Assembly: GCA_003519585.1 (NCBI GenBank)
Contig: DOWL01000023.1
Location: 1-14,805, forward strand
Length of the DNA: 14,805 nt
Origin: Nocardioides sp.
Lineage (GTDB): Bacteria > Actinomycetota > Actinomycetes > Propionibacteriales > Nocardioidaceae
Direction of reading: 5' to 3'
A program made the position numbers and the translations under genes. How positions within the stretch are numbered: position 1 is the stretch's first letter; every line of letters begins with the position of its first letter. A model generated the notes under the pieces. It ran no database searches, was not told the DNA's origin, and was given only the letters and a program-made list of their open reading frames with translations. This document shows, piece by piece, positions 1 through 6,838 of the stretch.

Positions 1-875
1 GTGTCGCGGCCCTGTCCACGCAAGAGCCGATCGTTGCCGACCGTGCCGGAGAGGGTGTCGTTCCCATCTCCTCCCTTGAGCGTGTAGCCACCACCCTCGC
101 CAGCGCAGCGCGTCCCGGGGTCCAGTCCGTCGTCGTAGGGCCCCTTGGCGAGTACGTCGGGACCCTTGCCGCCTTTCACGACCGCGTCGCATCCCCTGAC
201 GCGCAGCCGGTTTGCGCCGCTGTCACCTCGGAGCGAGACGCGTTTGCCGAGCGCATAGACGTTGCTGGTTCCGCTCACTGTCGCGGTCACAGCGCCATCG
301 ATCGAAAGCGTTCCGTTCGCCAGGTCGACGTCGGTGTTCTCGAAACCCACAGCGATCAGCTCAGTCGCACCCGGCCCGAACCGCACCGAGCCTGTCGAGA
401 CGGCGGTCGGATTCACATCCGCCACCACGACGGCGGTGTCGTTGCCTCCCGAGGTGAGGTCGACGTCGAACGCGGTTGGGCTGCTGCGCCATATGTACAC
501 GGTCTCGGTTGCCGGCGTACCCACGTAGGACGCGTACGAGGTCGCGGAGAGGTAGACCGTGCCTCCGGTGCCTGCGGGTGCCTGCGACAACACCGAGATG
601 CGCTCCCCGAAGACGAACACCTGCGAGCCGGTGTGACAGACGAGGTCAGTACCTCCGTTTCCGCGCACCGTGGCGGCACCGATGGCGAGGATGACGTCAT
701 CGCCCGACGTGCCAGTCAGATCGCCGCTGCCCTCGATCGTGGCGGCCCGACCCTGACATGTCCCAGCGGCGTGTGCCGGCATCGATGATCCGAGGAGCAA
801 TAGCCAACTCGCAATGAACGTGGCGACGGCCAGGAGGCGGATTGGGATCTTGGGATGCATCGGCTCGCTCGCCAT
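1..875 (-). CDS. Secreted protein with RTX-like calcium-binding repeats (C-terminus cut by window edge)
   Basis: The minus-strand frame is open from the ATG at 873-875 to the left edge, giving about 291 codons with no stop. The N-terminus is a clear signal peptide: a short basic start (HPKIPIR), a hydrophobic core (LLAVATFIASWLLLL) and an AxA-type cleavage site at PAHA/AG. The mature part opens with a DLTGTSGDDVI stretch. Near the left edge it has GGKGPDVLAKG and GGDGNDTLSG followed by GNDRL, which match the glycine/aspartate nonapeptides of haemolysin-type calcium-binding (RTX) repeats. The middle, rich in Val, Thr and Gly, looks like beta-strand. Family knowledge suggests an exported protein that folds on binding extracellular calcium; no enzyme domain is visible. 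An alternative ATG lies at 858-860 and would still give a good signal peptide; neither start has a strong ribosome-binding site. The repeat type and signal peptide are secure, the function unknown. Confidence 0.78.
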   Translation of the reverse strand, partial: MASEPMHPKIPIRLLAVATFIASWLLLLGSSMPAHAAGTCQGRAATIEGSGDLTGTSGDDVILAIGAATVRGNGGTDLVCHTGSQVFVFGERISVLSQAPAGTGGTVYLSATSYASYVGTPATETVYIWRSSPTAFDVDLTSGGNDTAVVVADVNPTAVSTGSVRFGPGATELIAVGFENTDVDLANGTLSIDGAVTATVSGTSNVYALGKRVSLRGDSGANRLRVRGCDAVVKGGKGPDVLAKGPYDDGLDPGTRCAGEGGGYTLKGGDGNDTLSGTVGNDRLLRGQGRD

Positions 876-992
876 CCACGTGAAGGGGCAACATGTCCTA
901 CTCGACGTCGAGAATGACTCGTTAGTTCGCCTCGCACCCCGCGAGGGTCCAGTACGTCGGGCGGAAATCAACGACTGTCGTCATGTCCCAAC

Positions 993-1373
993 TCAGATTG
1001 CGACGATCTCTACGTCCGCACCGGCGGCGCGGGCGAGGTGCTCGATGTCGTCTGGGTCGGAGGTGAAGATACGGTCCGCAGTGTCGGCGATCAGCACAAC
1101 CGCTGCGTCGATGACGTCGCTCGTGCGGCTCGTCGCCAACAGAGACCCTGCCCGTCGTCCGAGTGCGTCGTCGAGCGGGATCGTGGCCACGTGTCGCAAT
1201 GCGTGCGCCAGCGGCGCCTGCCGCCCGGACCCGCCGCGCCACACCTGACCAACCACGCCGCCGTGCGTGCACGCGGTTCGCCCGGCGAGCCGTTCACCCT
1301 TGAGGTGGGCGAGCAGTCGTCGGTCGCCCGCCTCCAGCGCCAGCAGACCGCCGGCGTCGAGCACGACCGTCAC
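993..1373 (-). CDS. vapC: PIN-domain toxin, VapC-like
   Basis: This 126-residue protein has the size and layout of a PIN-domain RNase, the toxin of VapBC-type modules, which cleaves RNA in the cytoplasm using Mg2+ held by acidic residues. It begins MTVVLDAGG with the first acidic residue at D6, has TSDVIDAAV with D86 and D89, and ends with TSDPDDI carrying D106. The usual second acidic residue, near the middle, is not obvious: the local sequence is VVGQVWRGG, with Gln43 where a Glu is often found. The GTG start (1371-1373) overlaps the stop of the upstream antitoxin gene by four bases (GTGA), and there is no clear Shine-Dalgarno sequence, so translational coupling is likely. The family call is strong; RNase activity and target are inference. 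Confidence 0.86.
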   Translation of the reverse strand: MTVVLDAGGLLALEAGDRRLLAHLKGERLAGRTACTHGGVVGQVWRGGSGRQAPLAHALRHVATIPLDDALGRRAGSLLATSRTSDVIDAAVVLIADTADRIFTSDPDDIEHLARAAGADVEIVAI

Positions 1374-1645
1374 GCGACACCGGAGCTGCGTACGACGCGG
1401 GCCCGGGATCGGTAGTACCGGTCCGCCTCGGCCATCTCTGCCTCGGTGATCTCGCCGTGCTCGGCCTCGTACTCCGCAAGAAACTCGTCGAAGGCCTGCA
1501 GCCTCTGGTCGTGCTCCGCCTGACGCCGTAGCGCGTCATTGACCCAAGCGCTAAGTGAGTCGGCCCGACCCGCCTCCACGGCGGCTCGACCCACAGCCAA
1601 CAGGTCGGCCTCGACGGTTGCCGAGAGACGCTCGCGAGTGCTCAT
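1370..1645 (-). CDS. vapB: Ribbon-helix-helix antitoxin, VapB-like
   Basis: The 91-residue protein starts MSTRERLSATVEADLL. A short beta strand is followed by two helices (AVGRAAVEAGRADSLSAWV, then NDALRRQAEH), the pattern of ribbon-helix-helix DNA-binding antitoxins. Its acidic C-terminal half (EFLAEYEAEHGEITEAEMAEA) would wrap and inhibit the toxin. It overlaps the PIN toxin gene by four bases. I chose the ATG at 1643-1645 because residues from there match the family. A GTG eight codons upstream (1667-1669) is in frame but lies inside a perfect palindrome and adds sequence unlike the family. No Shine-Dalgarno precedes the ATG. A TACACT hexamer at 1652-1657 could be a -10 box just upstream, which would make a leaderless message; this is inference. 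Antitoxins of this type normally repress their own operon. Confidence 0.85.
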   Translation of the reverse strand: MSTRERLSATVEADLLAVGRAAVEAGRADSLSAWVNDALRRQAEHDQRLQAFDEFLAEYEAEHGEITEAEMAEADRYYRSRARVVRSSGVA

Positions 1646-1679
1646 ACGATAAGTGTATGACAATGCCACGATCGTGGCA
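1642..1679 (-). promoter_or_regulatory. Candidate vapBC operator/promoter with two palindromes
   Basis: Between the hipA stop and the vapB start are two inverted repeats. The first is a perfect 16-bp palindrome at 1664-1679 (TGCCACGATCGTGGCA). The second is TCATAC/GTATGA with a 7-bp spacer at 1642-1660, which covers the vapB start codon and the possible -10 box TACACT (1652-1657, minus strand). Ribbon-helix-helix antitoxins bind such short palindromes, so autoregulation of vapBC is the natural reading. The 16-bp palindrome has no loop and no T run, so it is a poor fit for a hipA terminator. Confidence 0.5.
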
Positions 1680-1696
1680 CAGCGGGCTGCCCTAGG

Positions 1697-3031
1697 TCAG
1701 GCGTCATCCCAGAAGATGTAGCCGTTCATGATCTCCCGGCCCCAGAGCTGGTCCCGCTCGACCTTGGTCAGCTGAGCCTCGTCGCAAACCTCGTCCCACT
1801 CCGCGTTGGTCGTGTCGAGAACATGGTCGATGATTTGCTGCGCCGCCTTGGGGGACAACAGGAACTCTGACGCCGCGGCTCGAGCGACGCGTAATTGGCT
1901 CGCCCTCTGGCCTTCCGCGGTGAGCCCGATGGCGTGTGAGGCCGTCATCGTGTTGCGAGGCGAGGGCGTGATGTCGTACGCCGGCGTCAGTCGCAGGGAG
2001 CGACCGTCCCAGAAGGCGGCGTGGTTGCGCAGATGGTCGTCGGTGTTGCCGACGACCACGTTGAGCACAAGTCTGGTGAACAGTTCGTGCAGCTGCGCCT
2101 GGGCATCGACCCAGCCGGGGTGTCGGATGGCGCGTGCGAGGTCGGCATAGGAGGAGTAGTACGACTGCCCATCGCGCAAGCCGAGCACCGTCAACCCCGA
2201 GACGACCATGAGTCGGGTGCTCTTGGAGGTGCGGTCGAAGCGATGTACCAACAGCACGTCCTTCCCAGCCGAGCGAACGACTTTCACGTCCGGCACGTCG
2301 ATGCCGACGCGCCGAGCCAGGAGCATGCCGACGGCTTCGGCCTTGACGACCGGCCGGGTGTCGGTGGTGGAGGAGAACTTCGCGATGAACTCTCGCCCGC
2401 TCTCCTCGAGCAGCGCCTTCGGGCGCGCGCCGCCGATGCTGGTGCCGTGACCAGCGGCGGCAGCGAGGTCGTCGGGGATCGGTTCGCCTCGTTCGATGAG
2501 CTCAGCGGCGTGGACGAGTTGGTCGAGGCTGGCCGGCTCCCCACGTGGCACGTACTCCGTGGCCGAGGTCTGGAAGTCCAGCGCACCGCTCCTGTTGCTG
2601 CCCGAGTGCAGCAGGTAGGTGAGCTCGGTCAGGTCGATGTTCGGGTCGTTGGCCAGCTCGAGATTGATCACGCGACGACCCCAGGCGTCCGGAGCCGCAT
2701 CGCGCAGGCAGCTAGCGACGGGCAGCGGTGAACGCTCGTCCACGGAGGGGTAGCCGCGCCAGGCCGGGAACTCGCCTCCGGTCACCCGCCCCGGCCGGGT
2801 CGGATCCATGGTTCCGGCGACGAGTGGCAGCTCGGGCGCAAACAACGAGATGGATTCGGGGTTGTCTCGATAGCTGCGCGCGTACGCGAAGGCGAGGACC
2901 GGCTCCCCGTCGAGTACACCCGGAGTGCGCGCAAGGACTCCCGCAACAACCGGCGCTGTCTTGCCGGGAAGCCACACCCACACATACAGCTCGTCTGGCG
3001 TGGCGAAGCCCTGGTCAGAAGTTATCGTCAA
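1697..3031 (-). CDS. hipA: HipA-family serine/threonine kinase toxin
   Basis: With the chosen start this is a 444-residue protein, close to the usual HipA length. Motifs, numbered from that start, are: a beta-rich N-terminal segment (ELYVWVWLPG); the loop TSIGGARPKA at about 197-206, the nucleotide-binding region; an AKF lysine near 218; HRFDR at 263-267; the catalytic stretch GNTDDHLRNH with D331/D332 and N336; and the metal-binding DITPS motif with D353. Family members phosphorylate proteins such as aminoacyl-tRNA synthetases, halting translation and promoting dormancy; the substrate here is unknown. The start is uncertain. The TTG at 3029-3031 lies inside the end of hipB and follows GGTGGAG closely. 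A TTG at 3073 and a GTG at 2983 are alternatives. Overlap with hipB implies one message and coupled translation. All core kinase motifs look intact. Confidence 0.9.
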   Translation of the reverse strand: MTITSDQGFATPDELYVWVWLPGKTAPVVAGVLARTPGVLDGEPVLAFAYARSYRDNPESISLFAPELPLVAGTMDPTRPGRVTGGEFPAWRGYPSVDERSPLPVASCLRDAAPDAWGRRVINLELANDPNIDLTELTYLLHSGSNRSGALDFQTSATEYVPRGEPASLDQLVHAAELIERGEPIPDDLAAAAGHGTSIGGARPKALLEESGREFIAKFSSTTDTRPVVKAEAVGMLLARRVGIDVPDVKVVRSAGKDVLLVHRFDRTSKSTRLMVVSGLTVLGLRDGQSYYSSYADLARAIRHPGWVDAQAQLHELFTRLVLNVVVGNTDDHLRNHAAFWDGRSLRLTPAYDITPSPRNTMTASHAIGLTAEGQRASQLRVARAAASEFLLSPKAAQQIIDHVLDTTNAEWDEVCDEAQLTKVERDQLWGREIMNGYIFWDDA

Positions 3032-3350
3032 GCTCCACCAACTTCGTGCGGACCCGCTCTGGAAGCAGCGCAAGGCGCGCCCGTTCCTGGCTTGCGAGGC
3101 GCCCCATCTCCGAGGGAGCGGTTCCGAACAGCGGGACGCCGCAGATCACGGCTGCCTCGAAGACGGTGCCGATCTGGGTTGTGGGGTGCCCGTTCTCGAG
3201 TCTGCTCACGACTGGGGCGCTGACGCCGATCCGCTGGGCAAGTTCTGCGGCAGTCCAGCCCAGGCCCCGCCGCGCGACCGCCACTTGGGCACCGAGAACC
3301 TTCACCGCGTCCAGGGTCGCTGGCAGGTAGGTCCGAGATTCCTTCGCCAT
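3015..3350 (-). CDS. hipB: HipB-like helix-turn-helix antitoxin/repressor
   Basis: The 111-residue protein has an XRE/Cro-type helix-turn-helix at about residues 17-72. GWTAAELAQRIGVSAPVVSR forms the helix-turn-helix core, followed by LENGHPTTQIGTVFEAAVI, typical of HipB. A C-terminal extension (SQERARLALLPERVRTKLVE) follows and is likely to contact the kinase or help dimerise. The ATG at 3348-3350 is preceded by AGGATAG, a reasonable ribosome-binding site. The gene leads the hipB-hipA operon, and its last bases overlap the preferred hipA start. HipB family proteins bind inverted repeats in their own promoter and neutralise HipA. The large inverted repeat just upstream (3365-3410) is the obvious candidate site. 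The call rests on the HTH pattern plus direct linkage to a HipA kinase. Confidence 0.88.
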   Translation of the reverse strand: MAKESRTYLPATLDAVKVLGAQVAVARRGLGWTAAELAQRIGVSAPVVSRLENGHPTTQIGTVFEAAVICGVPLFGTAPSEMGRLASQERARLALLPERVRTKLVELDDNF

Positions 3351-3364
3351 TGCTCTATCCTGTC

Positions 3365-3410
3365 ATAACATAAAACATCAATAACTCCCATTATTGCATG
3401 TTTATGTTAT
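3365..3410. promoter_or_regulatory. AT-rich 46-bp interrupted inverted repeat in a divergent promoter region
   Basis: The arms at 3365-3384 and 3391-3410 are 20 bp each, separated by a 6-bp spacer (CTCCCA). The outer parts match exactly (ATAACATAAA against TTTATGTTAT), as do the inner ends (CAATAA against TTATTG). The only differences are around the middle of the arms. The block is very AT-rich inside a GC-rich window and lies 14 bp from the hipB start, between two divergently transcribed genes. It is most simply a HipB operator, possibly with two adjacent half-site pairs. It could also control the helicase gene on the other side. No confident -35/-10 pair could be assigned on either strand. 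Confidence 0.6.
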
Positions 3411-3582
3411 CCATACGGCCCGACTCGGACGCCACGCAACTCACCAGCGAGCGGATGGGATTCGTCGCGGGCTGCCTCCAGCCCCTCTAGCCATCTCCGG
3501 ATGGCTCGCTTCACCGCATCGATACGCCTCAAGGGTGCCGGCCGCGATCCCCGTCGGATCGCACTTACAGAAAGCTGACGCC
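3411..3582 (+). other. 172-bp leader before the helicase gene
   Basis: The helicase frame stays open upstream to a TTG at 3394, inside the inverted repeat. The extra 63 codons have relaxed third positions and no family-like sequence, so I read this as untranslated leader. I see no clear promoter hexamers, hairpin terminator or ribosome-binding site other than a weak AGAAAG near 3570. Confidence 0.4.
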
Positions 3583-6500
3583 ATGACGCTCGAGCCGATC
3601 GCTCCTGGCCTGCACGAATCGCTGGTGACCATCGATCTGCAGGCACGTCTGGCCACGATGACGGGGCTCGACGTCGCAACCGGGGAGATCGACGAGGTTG
3701 ATCTCCCCCACGTCCTTGCCCGTCACGTCTATGCCACCGCACACCGTGCGTTCGCCGGAAGCAGCGCTGAGGATGCCGTGACTCTCGCCAACCAACTGAT
3801 CGACGCGATGCAACAGTTCGGCACTGAGGTCTCTGCACCTGCGTCCCAACTCCTGCGGATCGCGCCGACGCCTGGTCCAGGCGTCGTCACCTATCCGGAT
3901 GTCCGCCCCCGCACGCCGCTGGCCGAGGCCGCGCTCATGACGAACGCGAGATCTGAGCCGAGTCTCGGGCCGGAGTTGCGCACCGAGATCGATACCGCAG
4001 ACCGCGTCGACCTCCTGTGCGCCTTCGTCCGCTGGGCGGGACTCCGTCTGCTCGACCCCGAGTTGCGCAGGCTGCACAAGCGAGGCGGCCGGCTGCGAGT
4101 GATCACCACGACGTACACAGGCTCCACGGAGCGTAGAGCCCTGGACCACTTAGTGCGTGAGTACGACGCCGAGGTCCGTGTGCAGTACGACGCACAACGG
4201 ACCCGGCTTCATGCCAAAGCGTGGATGTTCCACCGCAACACCCGCTTCGACACCGCGTACGTCGGCTCCTCGAACCTCACCCACACTGCGATGCTCGAGG
4301 GCGTTGAATGGAACGTCCGGCTCTCCCGGATTGCAACGCCAGCGCTGTTGGAGAAGTTCAACGCAACCTTCGATACCTATTGGAACGACGCGGCGTTCGA
4401 GACCTACCAGCCCGGTCGGGACGCAGACCGGCTCGACCTGGCGCTGGCCGAAGCGGGCGGACGCTCCCGGAGCGATCGCGTCACCCTTTCCCTGTCCGGG
4501 CTCGCCGTCACTCCGTATCCCTACCAGCAGGAGATGTTGGACGAGATCGACGCGGAGCGGAGCGTCCATGATCGGCATCGGAATCTCGTGGTGGCAGCGA
4601 CTGGAACCGGCAAAACGGTCGTCGCCGCTCTCGATTATCGGCGGCTGGCTTCGAACCCCGCCCGACGACCGTCGCTCCTCTTCGTCGCACACCGCAAGGA
4701 GATCCTCACGCAGTCGTTGCGGACCTATCGCGAGGTGTTGGCCGATGCGAACTTCGGCGAGCTCTACGTGGAAGGAGCGTTTCCGAAGGATTGGAGCCAC
4801 GTCTTCGCAAGCGTTCAGTCATTAAGCTCCTACGGGGTCAAGAACCTTCCGGATGGTGCCTTTGACATCGTCGTGATCGACGAGTTCCACCACGCGGCAG
4901 CCAAGACGTATCGGAGGCTGCTCGACCACCTCGCCCCGATGGAGCTGCTTGGCCTCACGGCGACTCCCGAGCGAGCTGACGGCATCAACGTGCGCGACGC
5001 ATTCTTCGACGGCCGGGTCGCCACCGAGCTCCGGCTCTGGGACGCACTCGGTGCCGAGCTGCTTTGCCCGTTCCACTACTTCGGCGTCGCGGACAACACG
5101 GACCTCAGCCAGCTCAGCTGGAAGCGCGGCACGTACGACGACGGCGAGCTGTCCAACCTCTATACCGGCAACGACGCTCGCACGCGGATCATCCTCAAGC
5201 AATTGCACGACAAGGTTCTCGACAGCGGATCGATACGCGCGCTCGGCTTCTGCGTGACGATCGACCACGCGAGGTACATGGCAGCGGCGTTCAACGAGGC
5301 CGGCATCTCCGCCCGCGCTGTCACCGGCAACGACACGCCTAACGAACGCGCCTCAGCCCTCGTGGCTCTCCGCGAGGGCGGCGTGAACGTGCTCTTCACC
5401 GTCGACCTGTTCAACGAGGGCCTCGACGTTCCCAACGTCGACACGATCCTTTTCCTGCGGCCTACTGAAAGCGCCACCGTCTTCCTGCAGCAGCTCGGCC
5501 GCGGCCTTCGGCGGACGACGGAGAAGGCGGTGCTTACTGTGCTCGACTTCGTGGGGCACCAGCACAAGCGATTCCGGTGGGACCTCAAGCTCACCGCCCT
5601 CACCGGTCTGTCGCGCAGCAGGCTCGCCACCGCGGTCGACGACGAGTTCCCCTTCCTGCCCAGCGGCTGCCAGATCGTGATGGACAAGGAGACGCAAGCT
5701 GCCGTCCTGGCGAACCTCAAGACGCAGATCGGTAGCCGATGGAGGGACCTGGTCTCCGAGCTGGGCGGCATCGGCAATGTCGACCTGCGCGAGTATCTCG
5801 ACGAATCAGGTGCCGCCCTCCCCGATCTCTTAAGGTCCGGACGCTCCTGGACCAGGCTCCGGCGGGATGCCGGTTTCGAGACCCGGCCGCTGGGTTCCCG
5901 TGAGGGCGAGCTCGTGAAGCGCGGCCGGTCACTGATCCACGTCGACGACCACCTACGGGCGTGGACCTATCAGTCGGTCCTCAATTCGGATACCGAACCA
6001 ACGCGCTGGACACCGGCCGAACGCCGCCTTGCCGCGATGCTCTTCTTCTCGCTGTGGCCCAACGGCGGCGGGTTTGCCAGCATCGAGGAGGGGATCCACT
6101 CTCTTAGGTCAAACGAGGTCGCGGCACATGAACTGTCGACCCTGGTAGACATCGGCTTCGAGAATGCGAGACGCACGACCCTCGAGCTTTCCGGCAACCT
6201 GGCAGGTATCCCGCTGCAGGTGCACGGCCGTTACCGACGAGAGGAAGTGCTCGCGGCGCTCGGCGACGCGAGCCTGGCGAAGCCCCCGATCAACTTCCGC
6301 GAAGGTGTCCTCTGGGTGCCCGATATCAATACTGATGCTTTCTTCATCCAGTTGAAGAAGTCCGAGGCCGCCTTCTCCCCGACCACCATGTACCGGGACT
6401 ACCCGATCAGCCCGACGCTCTTCCACTGGGAGTCTCAGAGCCGCACCACCTTCTCCTCACCCACTGGGCAGCGGTACCTCAACGGCACCAGCAACGTCTT

Positions 6501-6675
6501 GCTGTTCGTTCGCGAGACAGCCGTCGACGAGTACGGCACAGGGGCCCCGTACCTGTTCCTCGGACCTGCCTCCTGCGTCACGCACGAGGGCGAACGACCG
6601 ATCGCCATCACCTGGGAGTTGGACACCCCCATGCCGATCGACTTCTTCACCGCTGCAAAAGTCGTCGCGAGCTAA
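3583..6675 (+). CDS. PLD-nuclease/SF2 helicase/DUF3427 fusion protein, candidate defence protein
   Basis: This 1030-residue cytoplasmic protein has three parts, numbered from the ATG at 3583. First, a phospholipase D-type domain carries RLHAKAWMF with H210 and K212 and YVGSSNL at about 226-232, a single HxK...GSxN half-motif; such domains act as nucleases, usually as dimers. Second, an SF2 helicase core has Walker A AATGTGKT (338-345), DEFH (433-436), LTATPER (458-464), FTVDLFNEGLDVP (605-617) and the arginine-finger motif QQLGRGLRRT (636-645). Third, a C-terminal DUF3427 region includes VHGRYRREEVLAALG, FSPTTMYRDY (931-940), SPTGQRY and FLGPA. The domain set suggests ATP-driven DNA translocation coupled to cleavage, as in restriction-like defence proteins. 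The start was chosen because family-like sequence begins there; the ribosome-binding site is weak. It lies divergent from hipBA. Architecture is certain; an antiviral role is inference. Confidence 0.9.
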   Translation: MTLEPIAPGLHESLVTIDLQARLATMTGLDVATGEIDEVDLPHVLARHVYATAHRAFAGSSAEDAVTLANQLIDAMQQFGTEVSAPASQLLRIAPTPGPGVVTYPDVRPRTPLAEAALMTNARSEPSLGPELRTEIDTADRVDLLCAFVRWAGLRLLDPELRRLHKRGGRLRVITTTYTGSTERRALDHLVREYDAEVRVQYDAQRTRLHAKAWMFHRNTRFDTAYVGSSNLTHTAMLEGVEWNVRLSRIATPALLEKFNATFDTYWNDAAFETYQPGRDADRLDLALAEAGGRSRSDRVTLSLSGLAVTPYPYQQEMLDEIDAERSVHDRHRNLVVAATGTGKTVVAALDYRRLASNPARRPSLLFVAHRKEILTQSLRTYREVLADANFGELYVEGAFPKDWSHVFASVQSLSSYGVKNLPDGAFDIVVIDEFHHAAAKTYRRLLDHLAPMELLGLTATPERADGINVRDAFFDGRVATELRLWDALGAELLCPFHYFGVADNTDLSQLSWKRGTYDDGELSNLYTGNDARTRIILKQLHDKVLDSGSIRALGFCVTIDHARYMAAAFNEAGISARAVTGNDTPNERASALVALREGGVNVLFTVDLFNEGLDVPNVDTILFLRPTESATVFLQQLGRGLRRTTEKAVLTVLDFVGHQHKRFRWDLKLTALTGLSRSRLATAVDDEFPFLPSGCQIVMDKETQAAVLANLKTQIGSRWRDLVSELGGIGNVDLREYLDESGAALPDLLRSGRSWTRLRRDAGFETRPLGSREGELVKRGRSLIHVDDHLRAWTYQSVLNSDTEPTRWTPAERRLAAMLFFSLWPNGGGFASIEEGIHSLRSNEVAAHELSTLVDIGFENARRTTLELSGNLAGIPLQVHGRYRREEVLAALGDASLAKPPINFREGVLWVPDINTDAFFIQLKKSEAAFSPTTMYRDYPISPTLFHWESQSRTTFSSPTGQRYLNGTSNVLLFVRETAVDEYGTGAPYLFLGPASCVTHEGERPIAITWELDTPMPIDFFTAAKVVAS

Positions 6676-6798
6676 CGACGGCCACGAGAACCATCGACCG
6701 ACCACCGACACCGGGGAGCCGGTCGACACAGAGGTCGCCGCGCAGGCGCTGATGCGACTCAAGGAGTGGCGGGGCGAACACCGACCTGCGGTTTCACA
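6676..6798 (+). other. Gap between helicase gene and tRNA fragment
   Basis: No gene is supported here. A small hairpin (ACCGG, 4-base loop, CCGGT at 6710-6723) without a T run could be a weak terminator for the helicase gene. One frame reads a protein-like segment (TEVAAQALMRLKEWRGEHRP) that stops inside the tRNA fragment at 6808-6810. It has no credible start and may be the remnant of a gene cut at this junction. Confidence 0.3.
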
Positions 6799-6838
6799 TG
6801 GTGGAGCCTAGGGGACTCGAACCCCTAACCCCCTGCTT
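6799..6838 (-). other. Truncated tRNA-Ala 3' fragment, probable attachment-site scar
   Basis: Read on the minus strand, this is the 3' part of a tRNA gene. It has the anticodon-stem 3' strand AAGCAGG (6832-6838), a short variable loop, and a perfect T arm (AGGGG, loop TTCGAGT, CCCCT at 6810-6826). These are followed by the acceptor strand AGGCTCC, discriminator A and encoded CCA (6799-6801). The acceptor and T arm are typical of tRNA-Ala in GC-rich bacteria. No D arm or acceptor 5' strand lies upstream, so it cannot be a functional tRNA. Fragments of this extent arise when a tyrosine recombinase integrates at the anticodon loop or T arm of a tRNA gene and duplicates its 3' end. It directly adjoins the relaxase remnant, which supports this reading. 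Confidence 0.75.

Noticed and set aside
2021..2731. 236-residue plus-strand ORF opposite hipA
   Set aside because: Low-complexity antisense frame of hipA, which has all kinase motifs.
6676..6810. Protein-like segment TEVAAQALMRLKEWRGEHRP after the helicase
   Set aside because: No credible start codon and too short to assign; kept only as a possible gene remnant.
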